Of a stretch of 48,097 bases of DNA, positions 34,952-43,643 are shown in pieces. Location of the stretch: contig CAJXAC010000010.1 in assembly GCA_913050035.1 (NCBI GenBank), positions 1 through 48,097 on the forward strand, written 5' to 3'. Positions within the stretch are counted from its first letter, which is position 1. Each line of letters starts with the position of its first letter. The notes beneath the pieces are model-generated. The model was given only the letters and a program-made list of their open reading frames with translations, made no database searches and had not been told where the DNA came from. The stretch comes from an uncultured Gammaproteobacteria bacterium. Its GTDB lineage: Bacteria > Pseudomonadota > Gammaproteobacteria > Pseudomonadales > Azotimanducaceae. The translations under genes were made by a program, and so were the position numbers.

Positions 34952-35686
34952 ATGGATGAAGTTATAGGAATTCAGGCCGCCCGCGCGTTATTGCGGGAAA
35001 ACGCGCAACGGGGCCGTTGTTTGTACATTCAGCGCGGTCGACGCGATGCACGGATGAACGAGCTTATCAGTATGGCAAAAGACGCGGGTGTGCGTTTTCA
35101 GGTGGTTGATGACGCCTGGTTTCGGCGTCGTGCTGCAGATCTAAAGCATCAGGGTGTTTTGCTCGAATGTCACGCGCGGGAATTGGCGGATGAGCAGGCC
35201 TTGAAAACTGCATGGCCCAACTTTGGGGCGCGACCGCTGGTACTGGTACTTGATGGGGTTACCGATCCCCGTAACCTGGGAGCATGCCTGCGTACTGCGA
35301 ATGCTGCAGGCGTAGATGCGGTTATATTGCCTAAGCGCAACAGCGCGCCGCTGAGTGCGGTGGCGTTAAAGACGGCTCAAGGTGGCGCTGAAGACCTATT
35401 CATCGTGCAAGTGACCAATCTTGCACGATGTCTGACTTGGCTGCGCGAGCAAGGCGTGTGGTTGCTCGGCGCAGACGGCGACGGCGATCAGGTCTGGCAT
35501 GCTATGGATTCAAGTGTGCCGCTCGGCCTTGTTATGGGCAGCGAGGGGAAAGGGCTGCGGCGACTAACGCGCAGTCTATGCGACCAGTTGGTCAGCATTC
35601 CGATGCTGGGAGCGGTAGAGAGCCTGAATGTGGCGGTCGCCACCGGGGTGTTGTTGTTTGAGGTCGTTCGGCAACGCAGCGAGTAG
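34952..35686 (+). CDS. rlmB: 23S rRNA (guanosine-2'-O-)-methyltransferase RlmB
   Basis: RlmB methylates G2251 of 23S rRNA. The N-terminal substrate-binding domain (1-75) includes IGIQAARALLRENAQRG. The SPOUT/SpoU domain shows the three motifs: LDGVTDPRNLGACLRTANAAG (about 108-128), LVMGSEGKGLRRLTR and IPMLGAVESLNVAVATGVLLFE, which form the knot. Length 244 matches the family. rnr-rlmB is a conserved pair. Confidence 0.95.
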   Translation: MDEVIGIQAARALLRENAQRGRCLYIQRGRRDARMNELISMAKDAGVRFQVVDDAWFRRRAADLKHQGVLLECHARELADEQALKTAWPNFGARPLVLVLDGVTDPRNLGACLRTANAAGVDAVILPKRNSAPLSAVALKTAQGGAEDLFIVQVTNLARCLTWLREQGVWLLGADGDGDQVWHAMDSSVPLGLVMGSEGKGLRRLTRSLCDQLVSIPMLGAVESLNVAVATGVLLFEVVRQRSE

Positions 35687-35721
35687 CCTTTTTCAGTGTA
35701 GTTGCACTCTATCAGTTGGCC

Positions 35722-35750
35722 TTGCAAGGCATCAGCAGGCCCCCTACAAT
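35722..35750 (+). promoter_or_regulatory. Predicted sigma-70 promoter of rpsF-rpsR-rplI
   Basis: TTGCAA (35722-35727) and TACAAT (35745-35750, 5 of 6) have a 17-base spacer. A GC-rich GCGCGCCCG discriminator follows, as expected for ribosomal protein operons under ppGpp control. It would leave a leader of about 108 bases before rpsF. Confidence 0.6.
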
Positions 35751-35756
35751 GCGCGC

Positions 35757-35865
35757 CCGCTGTTGCTCTGCAGCAGTTAACCTTGCTTCACCATGGTCGC
35801 GGAAGTTCTGCATAAGTCCCGGGAAGCTGTCGTCATTGATATGACGTTAACCGAAAGGAGATGCT
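35757..35865 (+). ncRNA. Possible S6:S18-binding autoregulatory leader of rpsF
   Basis: In many bacteria the S6-S18 dimer binds the rpsF leader through a helix with a CCG-containing bulge and blocks translation. Here the leader ends with hairpin CGTCAT TGAT ATGACG (35831-35846), then TTAACCG and the AAAGGAG ribosome-binding site. The GTTAAC near 35777 could pair with the self-complementary GTTAAC at 35845. The layout suits such a switch, but I have not matched a covariance model. Confidence 0.35.
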
Positions 35866-36342
35866 ATGCGTCACTACGAGATCGTATTCTTAGTTCATCC
35901 TGATCAAAGTGATCAGGTCCCAGGCATGGTCGAGCGCTACCACGCGATGATTGAGCGTGGCAACGGTACTGTTCACCGCTCAGAAGATTGGGGCCGCCGC
36001 CAACTGGCGTTTCCTATCGCTAAAATTCATAAAGCGCACTACATCATGTTTAACGTCGAGATCAATCAAGAAACCCTTGATGAACTCGAAAGCGCCTTCC
36101 GTTTTAACGATGCCGTCATTCGTAGCCTAGTTGTCCGACGAAAGGGTCCAGTGGTAGGCAATTCTAAGTTGTACGAAGAAGAATTACGCGAGCAAGAGAA
36201 AGATCGCGAGCGTGATCGTCGTCGTGAAGAAGAGAGCGCTGCACGCGCTTCTGCCGCCGCCGCTGCGCCGGCTGAAGAAGCGGAGACTACTGCCGAAGCC
36301 GCAGAAGCAGCAGCGGCAGAACCAGCTGAGGAGACTGAATAA
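35866..36342 (+). CDS. rpsF: 30S ribosomal protein S6 with long acidic/Ala-rich tail
   Basis: S6 binds S18 on the platform of the 30S subunit. The core (1-100) is typical: [62 protein letters not shown]. The 158-residue chain is longer than E. coli S6 (131-135): after about residue 105 there is a charged helix ([20 protein letters not shown]) and then an Ala/Glu-rich tail. In E. coli the S6 tail receives extra glutamates from RimK. A strong AAAGGAG precedes ATG 35866. Its stop overlaps the rpsR start (TAATG), so translation is coupled. Confidence 0.96.
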   Translation: MRHYEIVFLVHPDQSDQVPGMVERYHAMIERGNGTVHRSEDWGRRQLAFPIAKIHKAHYIMFNVEINQETLDELESAFRFNDAVIRSLVVRRKGPVVGNSKLYEEELREQEKDRERDRRREEESAARASAAAAAPAEEAETTAEAAEAAAAEPAEETE

Positions 36343-36554
36343 TGAGAGGCGGACGACGAGTACAAGTTCAATTCAAAGAAATTGAAATCGACTACAAAGA
36401 TTTAGACGGCTTACGTCAATTCATCGGTGAAACGGGCAAAATTGTTCCAAGTCGTATCACTGGCGCATCAGCCCGGTTTCAGCGCAATTTGGCAACCGAA
36501 GTAAAGCGTGCTCGGTACTTGGCCTTGTTGCCATACACCGATCAGCACAAGTAG
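36342..36554 (+). CDS. rpsR: 30S ribosomal protein S18, atypical N-terminus
   Basis: The body is standard S18 ([54 protein letters not shown]). The N-terminus is not: the usual arginine-rich stretch with a cysteine (RRRKFCRF in E. coli) is replaced by [13 protein letters not shown], making the chain 70 residues instead of 75 and lacking that cysteine. The ATG overlaps the rpsF stop by one base. No frameshifted standard N-terminus is visible upstream, because those bases encode the S6 tail. Confidence 0.94.
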   Translation: MRGGRRVQVQFKEIEIDYKDLDGLRQFIGETGKIVPSRITGASARFQRNLATEVKRARYLALLPYTDQHK

Positions 36555-36573
36555 CGCAGAACGAGGAAATATT

Positions 36574-37020
36574 ATGAATGTGATCTTGTTAGAACGGGTC
36601 AATAACCTCGGCGACCTTGGCGATGAAGTGGGAGTAAAGCCGGGCTTTGCGCGCAACTATCTGATCCCCAACAGCAAAGCGGTGCAAGCGAACAAAGCGA
36701 ATCGTGCCTATTTTGAAGAACGTCGCGCTGATCTTGAGAAGGCTGCGAACGAGAAGTTGACCGAAGCTCAGGCTCGGGCTGAAAAGCTTGCAGAAACCGT
36801 AGTGACTATCATGGTTAAGTCGGGCGAGGAAGGGCGCCTCTACGGCTCCGTAGGCACCCAAGACATTGCGGATGCGCTGGTGCGCGACGGCCATGCGGTA
36901 GCGCGCAGTGAAGTGCGCATGCCTGAAGGTGCAATTCGCAGCCTTGGTGAGTACGAAATCGCTCTGCAACTGCACTCCGACGTCACTGTTGAGATCAAAG
37001 TCGCAGTAGTCGAAGAATAA
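36574..37020 (+). CDS. rplI: 50S ribosomal protein L9
   Basis: L9 bridges neighbouring regions of the 50S subunit through two globular domains joined by a long helix. The N-terminal signature MNVILLERVNNLGDLGDEVGVKPGFARNYLIPN is intact (residues 1-33 or so); the linker helix is Ala/Glu/Lys-rich; the C-terminal domain has GRLYGSVGTQDIADAL. ATG 36574 with GAGGAAA upstream gives 148 residues; a reading from 36508 would run antisense to sense in rpsR and is rejected. Confidence 0.97.
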   Translation: MNVILLERVNNLGDLGDEVGVKPGFARNYLIPNSKAVQANKANRAYFEERRADLEKAANEKLTEAQARAEKLAETVVTIMVKSGEEGRLYGSVGTQDIADALVRDGHAVARSEVRMPEGAIRSLGEYEIALQLHSDVTVEIKVAVVEE

Positions 37021-37027
37021 TATTGTC

Positions 37028-37086
37028 GGCAGAGTACTTGCTCTGCCTAATGTTATTAAGATCAGGGTCCGGTACAGAGCCGGACC
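37028..37086 (+). terminator. Tandem hairpins between rplI and dnaB
   Basis: Two perfect seven-base stems lie in series: GGCAGAG TACTTG CTCTGCC (37028-37047), eight bases after the rplI stop, and GGTCCGG TACAGAG CCGGACC (37066-37086). Flanking AAGATCAG and CTGGTCTT could close an outer helix around the second. Neither has a strong T-tract. They probably mark the 3' end of the ribosomal protein message or a structured dnaB leader. Confidence 0.5.
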
Positions 37087-37230
37087 TTGCCTCTGTGCTG
37101 CTGGTCTTCTCTCATACGACGCAAGTAGAACTTGCATTCCAACCCCCAACGCCTAATCTGTTCTACCCGTAGAAAACAGTAGAGAAGCGTGGGTGCTTGT
37201 GCTCAGCGCTGCCATTAATAGCCAACAAAG

Positions 37231-38616
37231 ATGTCTGAATTCGCCCCAGAAAACCCTGATCTGACGGTAAATCCTCTGAAGGTGCCGCCACATTCCATGG
37301 AGGCTGAGCAATCGGTGCTTGGCGGCCTCATGTTAGACGACCAGGGATGGTTCGATTTAGTAGAAGTCGTCATGGCTTCGGATTTCTATCGCACTCAGCA
37401 TCAGATTATTTTTGAAGCGATGATGGATCTGGCAAACGAAAACCAGCCATTAGACGCCGTGACCGTTTCTGAGCGTTTACAGTCCCGCGGGTTGTTAGAT
37501 AAAGCCGGGGGGTTAGCGTACCTGGCGGATTTGGCTGAATTCACACCGGGTGCAGGTAATGTTATGGCCTATGGCCGCATTGTGCGAGAGCGCTCGGTGT
37601 TACGTCAGCTTATTGGCGCTGCCAACCAAATTGCCGATTCTGCGTTCACGCCAGATGGCCGCGACAGTAATACCTTGTTGGATCTAGCTGAGCAGGCGGT
37701 ATATCAAATTGCGGAGCAGCGCACCACAGACGGCGGGCCAGAAAAGGTCGGGCCATTGCTGGCGAAGGCCATTGAGAAAGTGGAGCTTTTGACTAAGACC
37801 AAGGGGGCCATTACCGGCCTTGCGACAGGGTTCACTGACTTAGATAAAAAAACCTCCGGGCTGCAAAAATCCGATCTAGTGATCTTGGCGGCTCGTCCAT
37901 CCATGGGTAAAACGGCCTTTGCGATCAATATGGCTGAGCATGCGGTGATGTCAGAGGAGGCGGTGCTATTTTTCAGTTTAGAAATGCCCTCTGAACAGAT
38001 CGTTATGCGGATGATTTCCAGTTTGGGCCGTATTGACCAGACCCGTCTGCGTAACGGCGAACTGCAGGATGAAGATTGGACGCGTTTTACCGGCGCGGTC
38101 AGTCAGTTGCGCGACAAGCGCCTGTATATCGACGACACTGCCGGGTTAACACCGGGGGAAATGCGCTCACGATCGCGTCGGGTTGCCCGCGAAGCCGGAG
38201 GTCTTGGTTTAATCGTGGTCGACTATTTGCAGCTTATGCGCACCGCGACACCCAGCGAAAACCGGGTGAATGAGATTTCTGAAATTTCTCGGTCGTTAAA
38301 AGCGCTGGCAAAGGAAATGGCTTGCCCTGTAGTGGCATTATCGCAATTGAACCGGCAGTTAGAGTCGCGGCCAGATAAACGCCCACTGAATGCTGACTTA
38401 CGTGAATCCGGCGCTATCGAGCAGGATGCGGACGTCATATTATTTATTTATCGTGACGAGGTATACAACGAACATACCGAAGATCTGGGTGTTGCTGAGG
38501 TCATCATCGGTAAGCAGCGCAACGGCCCAATCGGCAAAGTCCGTATGAAGTTCACGGGTCATCTCACTAAGTTTGAGGACCTTGCCCACGATATGTACAA
38601 CGACTTCGATCACTAG
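37231..38616 (+). CDS. dnaB: Replicative DNA helicase DnaB
   Basis: DnaB is the hexameric 5'-3' helicase of the replication fork. The N-terminal collar domain begins KVPPHSMEAEQSVLGGLMLD (about 18-37). The RecA-like domain shows Walker A LAARPSMGKTAFAI near 222, Walker B LIVVDYLQLM, and LSQLNRQLESRPDKRP and LRESGAIEQDADVILF. At 461 residues it is of normal length with no intein. ATG 37231 lies after a 210-base gap with two hairpins. alr, the usual next gene in Pseudomonas, is replaced by radA. Confidence 0.96.
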   Translation: MSEFAPENPDLTVNPLKVPPHSMEAEQSVLGGLMLDDQGWFDLVEVVMASDFYRTQHQIIFEAMMDLANENQPLDAVTVSERLQSRGLLDKAGGLAYLADLAEFTPGAGNVMAYGRIVRERSVLRQLIGAANQIADSAFTPDGRDSNTLLDLAEQAVYQIAEQRTTDGGPEKVGPLLAKAIEKVELLTKTKGAITGLATGFTDLDKKTSGLQKSDLVILAARPSMGKTAFAINMAEHAVMSEEAVLFFSLEMPSEQIVMRMISSLGRIDQTRLRNGELQDEDWTRFTGAVSQLRDKRLYIDDTAGLTPGEMRSRSRRVAREAGGLGLIVVDYLQLMRTATPSENRVNEISEISRSLKALAKEMACPVVALSQLNRQLESRPDKRPLNADLRESGAIEQDADVILFIYRDEVYNEHTEDLGVAEVIIGKQRNGPIGKVRMKFTGHLTKFEDLAHDMYNDFDH

Positions 38617-38641
38617 TCATGTTGCTTCGGCCTAATGCCTA

Positions 38642-40021
38642 ATGGCAAAAAGCAAAGTTAAAACGGCCTACGTTTGCCAAGAGTGTGGCGCTGAGCATGC
38701 TAAATGGCAGGGCCAATGCCATACCTGTGGTGCTTGGAATAGCTTGAGCCAGGTAAATATAAGTCCGATTGCCGGGGGTGCAGCGGCGCACAATGCCCTA
38801 GGCTTTGCCGGAGCGACTGCAGAAATTAAGAAACTCGCTGAAGTTGAGGCGCTGCAAACCCCACGTATAGGTTCAGGTTTTGCCGAGTTGGACCGGGTCC
38901 TTGGAGGCGGGTTTGTGCCCGGGTCAGTGGTGTTGATTGGTGGCGATCCCGGCGCGGGAAAAAGTACGCTGCTGTTGCAGGCATGTACCAAGCTGGCTGC
39001 TAAGCAGGGTGTTCTCTACGTCACCGGCGAAGAATCCTTGCAGCAACTTGCCTTGCGCGCGCAGCGACTAAAATTGCCGATGGATGGCTTGAGTGTGGCC
39101 GCCGAGACTCGCGCAGAAGTAATCGCAACCCATATAGCCGCGCAGAAACCCCAAGTGGTGGTGCTGGACTCTGTGCAGGTGCTGCAGATGGAGGGCTTAG
39201 AGTCGACACCCGGTTCGGTAACTCAGGTACGTGAAACAGCAGCATTCTTTACCCGTCTCGCGAAACAGCAGGATGTGGTGATTATCTTAGTGGGACACAT
39301 CACCAAAGAAGGTGGTTTGGCCGGACCCAAGGTGCTCGAGCACATGATTGACTGTTTCATGATGTTAGACAGTCCGGCAGGCAGTCGTTACCGAACCTTA
39401 CGTGGCCACAAAAACAGATTCGGTGCGGTGAATGAGCTGGGCGTATTTGCTATGACCGATCTTGGTATGAAAGAAGTTGCCAACCCGTCGGCTATTTTTT
39501 TGCAGCGTGGCGAAGTCGATTCGCCGGGCAGCGTCGCAACGGTGACCTGGGAGGGTACACGACCCCTGTTAGTGGAACTTCAAGCATTGGTGGATGATGC
39601 TGCCGGCGGGCACCCGAAGCGTGTTGCCGTGGGCCTAGATCAACAGCGGTTGGCGATGCACTTGGCGGTACTGCACCGTCACTGTGGCATTACCTTAGGC
39701 GACCAAGATGTGTTTGCGAATGCGGTAGGTGGGGTACGAATTAACGAAACAGGTGCTGACTTAGCGGTATTGCTGGCAGTGTTGGGGTCGTTTCGTGATC
39801 GAGTATTGCCGCGGGAACTGATCGTTTTTGGCGAGCTAGGCTTAACCGGTGAGCTGCGGCCGGTGGCGAATGGCCAGGAGCGGTTACGCGAGGCCTCGAA
39901 ACACGGCTTCAAGCACGCAATTGTGCCTTTCGCGAATCGCCCCAAGGAGCGCATTGGCAATATGACCATTCATGGCGTCAAAACCCTAGCCGCAGCGCTA
40001 GAAGTGGTGTCGACTCTATAA
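38642..40021 (+). CDS. radA: DNA repair protein RadA
   Basis: RadA (Sms) is a RecA-like branch-migration helicase in recombination. The C4 zinc finger is Cys12, Cys15, Cys26, Cys29 (VCQECGAEHAKWQGQC.. CGAWNS). Walker A is GGDPGAGKSTLLLQ, the family hallmark KNRFG is in LRGHKNRFGAVNE, and the C-terminal Lon-protease-like domain has GLTGELRPVANGQERLREA. The 459-residue length is typical. It begins 25 bases after dnaB. Confidence 0.96.
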   Translation: MAKSKVKTAYVCQECGAEHAKWQGQCHTCGAWNSLSQVNISPIAGGAAAHNALGFAGATAEIKKLAEVEALQTPRIGSGFAELDRVLGGGFVPGSVVLIGGDPGAGKSTLLLQACTKLAAKQGVLYVTGEESLQQLALRAQRLKLPMDGLSVAAETRAEVIATHIAAQKPQVVVLDSVQVLQMEGLESTPGSVTQVRETAAFFTRLAKQQDVVIILVGHITKEGGLAGPKVLEHMIDCFMMLDSPAGSRYRTLRGHKNRFGAVNELGVFAMTDLGMKEVANPSAIFLQRGEVDSPGSVATVTWEGTRPLLVELQALVDDAAGGHPKRVAVGLDQQRLAMHLAVLHRHCGITLGDQDVFANAVGGVRINETGADLAVLLAVLGSFRDRVLPRELIVFGELGLTGELRPVANGQERLREASKHGFKHAIVPFANRPKERIGNMTIHGVKTLAAALEVVSTL

Positions 40022-40037
40022 GCAAGAAATTCTTGTT

Positions 40038-41705
40038 TTACCGATGGATTGGCTTGTACTGCACTCGAGTGGGGGCGGCATCGCCCATGCGCTTCTTGCG
40101 GTCCGCTTCGTAGTCGCTGTAATTGCCCTCAAACCACTCCACATTACTGTCGCCCTCGAAAGCGATGATATGGGTTGCTACTCGATCCAAGAACCATCGA
40201 TCGTGAGAAATAATCAGCGCCGTGCCAGCGAAGGTGGTCATAGCCTCTTCTAGCGCGCGTAATGTTTCGACGTCGAGATCGTTAGTTGGCTCGTCTAATA
40301 ATAAGACGTTTGCGCCTTTGCGCAGCAACTTGGCCAGATGCACCCGATTGCGCTCACCGCCAGACAATGTGCCAACCTGTTTTTGTTGATCAGCGCCCTT
40401 GAAATTAAAGCGACCGACATAGGCGCGGCTTGGGATTTCGTGTTTGCCGATGCGCATGATGTCTTGATTGTTGGAGACCTCTTCCCAAACAGTTTTATCT
40501 GCCGCGAGGTCGTCGCGGCTTTGGTCGACATAGGCCATATCCACGGTAGAGCCAATGTCGATCGTGCCCGTATCCGGTGTTTCAACGCCGGTGAGCATTT
40601 TGAAAAAGGTTGATTTGCCCGCGCCGTTACCGCCGATAATTCCGACAATGGCACCCCGCGGGATAATGGCACTGAAATCGTCGATCAACATGCGATCGTT
40701 AAAGCTTTTGCTGAGGCCGCTAATTTCTATGACCTTTTCGCCTAAGCGTTCGCCGGTAGGAATAAACAACTCGGTAGTGTCGTTGCGTGCTTCGGTCTGC
40801 TCCGCAACCAGTTCGTCAAAGCGCGCCAGCCTTGACTTGCTCTTGGCCTGGCGTGCCTTTGGATTGGATCGCACCCATTCCAGTTCCGCTTTGATGGTCT
40901 TTTGCCGAGCTTCCTCTTGAGACGCTTCACGTTCGAGTCGCTGCTCTTTGGCTTCTAACCATGTGGTGTAGTTGCCTTCATAGGGGATGCCGCGGCCGCG
41001 ATCCAACTCCAGAATCCAGCCGGCAACGTTATCCAAAAAGTAGCGGTCGTGAGTGACCGCCACAACAGTACCAGGATATTCGTCGAGGAATCGTTCGAGC
41101 CAGGACACACTTGCCGCGTCGAGATGGTTTGTCGGCTCATCCAGCAGCAACATGTCGGGTTTTGATAACAATAATGCACACAGTGCAACGCGTCGGCGTT
41201 CGCCTCCGGAAAGGGTTTTAACCGGAGTTTCCCAGGGCGGTAGCCGCAGCGCGTCGGCGGCGATGTCCAGAGTTCTGTCGATTTCCCAGCCGTCTACCGC
41301 GTCGATCTGCAAAGACAGATCGCCTTGGCGTTCCAGCAACTCAGCCATAGTATCGTCGTCCATGGGCTCGGCGAAGCGGTCGGAGATATCATTGTATTCT
41401 TTCAGAATTGCCATGGTCTCAGCCACGCCCAACTCAACATTCGCGCGTACGTCTAAGTCGTCTTCTAATGCCGGTTCTTGGGGCAGGTAACCAATTCGTA
41501 TGTCCTTTTGCGGCCGCGCTTCGCCCTCTATTTCCTTATCCACTCCTGCCATGATGCGTAGCAAACTGGATTTACCGGAACCGTTCAGGCCGAGTACACC
41601 AATTTTTGCTCCTGGAAAAAACGATAAGTGGATGTTTTGTAAGATGGTGCGTTGTCCGGGTACCGTTTTGGTAACGCCTTGCATCGTGTAGACATATTGC
41701 GCCAT
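40038..41705 (-). CDS. ettA: Energy-dependent translational throttle protein EttA (ABC-F)
   Basis: EttA binds the ribosomal E site and gates the first translation step by ADP/ATP ratio. Two ABC cassettes lie in one 555-residue chain without membrane segments: first Walker A GLNGSGKSSLLRI, signature LSGGERRRVALC, Walker B MLLLDEPTNHLD; second GGNGAGKSTFFKM, LSGGERNRVHLA, VLLLDEPTNDLD. The EttA-type arm is inserted in the first cassette, and the P-site tRNA interaction linker (RQAKSKSRLARFDEL) lies between. It opens with MAQYVYTMQGVTKTVP, as in E. coli. GAGGAT precedes the ATG. It runs convergent to radA with a 16-base gap. Confidence 0.95.
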   Translation of the reverse strand: MAQYVYTMQGVTKTVPGQRTILQNIHLSFFPGAKIGVLGLNGSGKSSLLRIMAGVDKEIEGEARPQKDIRIGYLPQEPALEDDLDVRANVELGVAETMAILKEYNDISDRFAEPMDDDTMAELLERQGDLSLQIDAVDGWEIDRTLDIAADALRLPPWETPVKTLSGGERRRVALCALLLSKPDMLLLDEPTNHLDAASVSWLERFLDEYPGTVVAVTHDRYFLDNVAGWILELDRGRGIPYEGNYTTWLEAKEQRLEREASQEEARQKTIKAELEWVRSNPKARQAKSKSRLARFDELVAEQTEARNDTTELFIPTGERLGEKVIEISGLSKSFNDRMLIDDFSAIIPRGAIVGIIGGNGAGKSTFFKMLTGVETPDTGTIDIGSTVDMAYVDQSRDDLAADKTVWEEVSNNQDIMRIGKHEIPSRAYVGRFNFKGADQQKQVGTLSGGERNRVHLAKLLRKGANVLLLDEPTNDLDVETLRALEEAMTTFAGTALIISHDRWFLDRVATHIIAFEGDSNVEWFEGNYSDYEADRKKRMGDAAPTRVQYKPIHR

Positions 41706-41910
41706 GTTGATCCTCAGAATTGGCAGAAAAATAAAGTCGCGCAGTATACGAGCATCTGAGCGAGCAGTCTTTTGAAAAAAACACTTTGGTTTTGGTTGAG
41801 TTGGACTTGAATGGGATTGTTGTCCATAGAGTGATTCTTTCAGCGCCTTCAGCTAGCGCTTTGAGCTACAATGCAGCGCTTGTTAACAACCCCGAATCGG
41901 TGAGACCCAC

Positions 41911-43170
41911 ATGTTTGTAGGCAATGAATCAATTGCAGGTTTTGATGATGAAATGGCTGCAGCCATCGCAGCAGAGACACTTCGGCAAGAGCAGCATATT
42001 GAATTAATCGCGTCAGAAAACTATGCCAGCCCAAGAGTTATGCAGGCTCAGGGCGGGGTGCTGACCAATAAATACGCCGAAGGGTATCCGCATAAGCGTT
42101 ATTACGGTGGCTGCGAATATGTCGATCAGGTCGAGGTTCTGGCGATCGAGCGCGCTAAGGAGTTATTCGGCGCAGACTATGCCAATGTTCAACCCCATTC
42201 CGGGTCTCAAGCCAATGCAGCGGTTTATCTGGGATTGCTTAATGGGGGCGACACGGTTCTCGGCATGAGTCTGGCTGATGGGGGCCATCTCACTCATGGC
42301 GCTGGCGTCAATTTCTCGGGCAAACTCTATAGCGCCGTGCAGTATGGTATCAGTGCCGATACCGGCGCAGTCGACTACGACGAAGTGGCGCGTCTAGCAC
42401 AAGAGCATAAGCCGAAATTGTTGCTGGCGGGTTTTTCCGCCTATTCTCGGATTTTGGATTGGCAGCGATTTCGCGACATCGCGGACTCTGTAGGGGCCTA
42501 CCTGCTGGTGGACATGGCCCACGTAGCGGGCTTGGTTGCGGCGGGGGAATACCCTAATCCAGTGCCCTTTGCCGACGTCGTTACCTCCACCACACATAAA
42601 ACCTTGGGTGGTCCGCGCGGCGGCATAATTCTGGCGCGCTCGAACCCTGATATTGAGAAGAAATTGAATTCGGCTCTGTTTCCCGGCAGTCAAGGTGGAC
42701 CGCTAATGCATGTGATTGCGGCCAAGGCGATTTGCTTTAAGGAAGCGATGCAGCCGGAATTTAAGAGCTATCAGGCCCAGACATTAGCGAATGCGCGCAC
42801 GATTGCTTCAGGGTTGATTGAGCGCGGATATTCCGTGGTCTCTGGCGGCACGGACAATCACTTGCTGTTGCTGGATTTGGTTGATAAAGACATCACCGGT
42901 AAGGCGGCGGATGCGGCCTTGGGCCGTGCTAACATTACGGTGAATAAAAATGCAGTACCGAATGATCCGCGGTCACCTTTCGTAACCAGCGGTGTGCGGA
43001 TAGGATCGCCGGCGATCACCCGTCGTGGGTTCAAAGAGGAAGAATGTAAACTCATGACCGGTTGGATCTGTGATGTACTTGATGACATCGACAATGAAGC
43101 CAACATCACTAGCGTTCGGCAGCAGGTGCTCACCTTATGCGAGCGGTTCCCCGTATACCCCAAATCATGA
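41911..43170 (+). CDS. glyA: Serine hydroxymethyltransferase
   Basis: GlyA interconverts serine and glycine with tetrahydrofolate, the main source of one-carbon units. PLP is bound by Lys230 in [15 protein letters not shown]; other motifs are [49 protein letters not shown] and [13 protein letters not shown]. Length 419. The 205-base gap before it holds a possible -10 TACAAT (about 41870) without a good -35, and an AGCGC/GCGCT dyad. nrdR follows ten bases after the stop; glyA-nrdR-ribD is a known order. Confidence 0.97.
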   Translation: MFVGNESIAGFDDEMAAAIAAETLRQEQHIELIASENYASPRVMQAQGGVLTNKYAEGYPHKRYYGGCEYVDQVEVLAIERAKELFGADYANVQPHSGSQANAAVYLGLLNGGDTVLGMSLADGGHLTHGAGVNFSGKLYSAVQYGISADTGAVDYDEVARLAQEHKPKLLLAGFSAYSRILDWQRFRDIADSVGAYLLVDMAHVAGLVAAGEYPNPVPFADVVTSTTHKTLGGPRGGIILARSNPDIEKKLNSALFPGSQGGPLMHVIAAKAICFKEAMQPEFKSYQAQTLANARTIASGLIERGYSVVSGGTDNHLLLLDLVDKDITGKAADAALGRANITVNKNAVPNDPRSPFVTSGVRIGSPAITRRGFKEEECKLMTGWICDVLDDIDNEANITSVRQQVLTLCERFPVYPKS

Positions 43171-43180
43171 TCTAGCTGCC

Positions 43181-43642
43181 ATGCATTGCCCCTTTTGCCA
43201 TGCTCATGACACTAAAGTGATTGATTCACGTTTGGTGGCAGAAGGGGATGCTGTGCGCAGACGACGTGAGTGCCAGAAGTGTGGTGAACGCTACACCACG
43301 TTTGAAACCGCAGAATTAACAATGCCTAGGCTGATAAAGCGCGATGGTACCCGCGAACCTTTTGATGAAGAGAAACTGCGCTATGGTCTGGCGAAAGCGC
43401 TAGAGAAACGCCCGGTGAGTGAAGACCAGATTGAAACGGCGATGACGCATATCAAACATCGGCTCAGATCGACCGGTGAACGCGAGCTACCAGCCATGCG
43501 CGTTGGCGAAGAAGTGATGCGCGAGCTGCGTGGGCTAGACCCTGTGGCGTATGTGCGATTTGCTTCGGTGTATAGAGATTTTCAAGACGTCAGCGAATTT
43601 GCTGACGAAATACAGAAACTCAACCGTATAGACGTTAGTTAA
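43181..43642 (+). CDS. nrdR: Transcriptional repressor NrdR
   Basis: NrdR represses ribonucleotide reductase genes in response to ATP/dATP. The zinc ribbon uses Cys3, Cys6, Cys31 and Cys34 ([22 protein letters not shown]) and is followed by an ATP-cone domain ([36 protein letters not shown]). ATG 43181 gives 153 residues, matching the family exactly; longer readings run into glyA. ribD begins one base after its stop, so these are co-translated. Confidence 0.96.
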   Translation: MHCPFCHAHDTKVIDSRLVAEGDAVRRRRECQKCGERYTTFETAELTMPRLIKRDGTREPFDEEKLRYGLAKALEKRPVSEDQIETAMTHIKHRLRSTGERELPAMRVGEEVMRELRGLDPVAYVRFASVYRDFQDVSEFADEIQKLNRIDVS

Positions 43643-43643
43643 C

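Noticed and set aside
36066-36371. Ser/Arg/Ala-rich antisense frame over rpsF
   Set aside because: It is the mirror of the Glu/Ala-rich S6 tail; low-complexity shadow.
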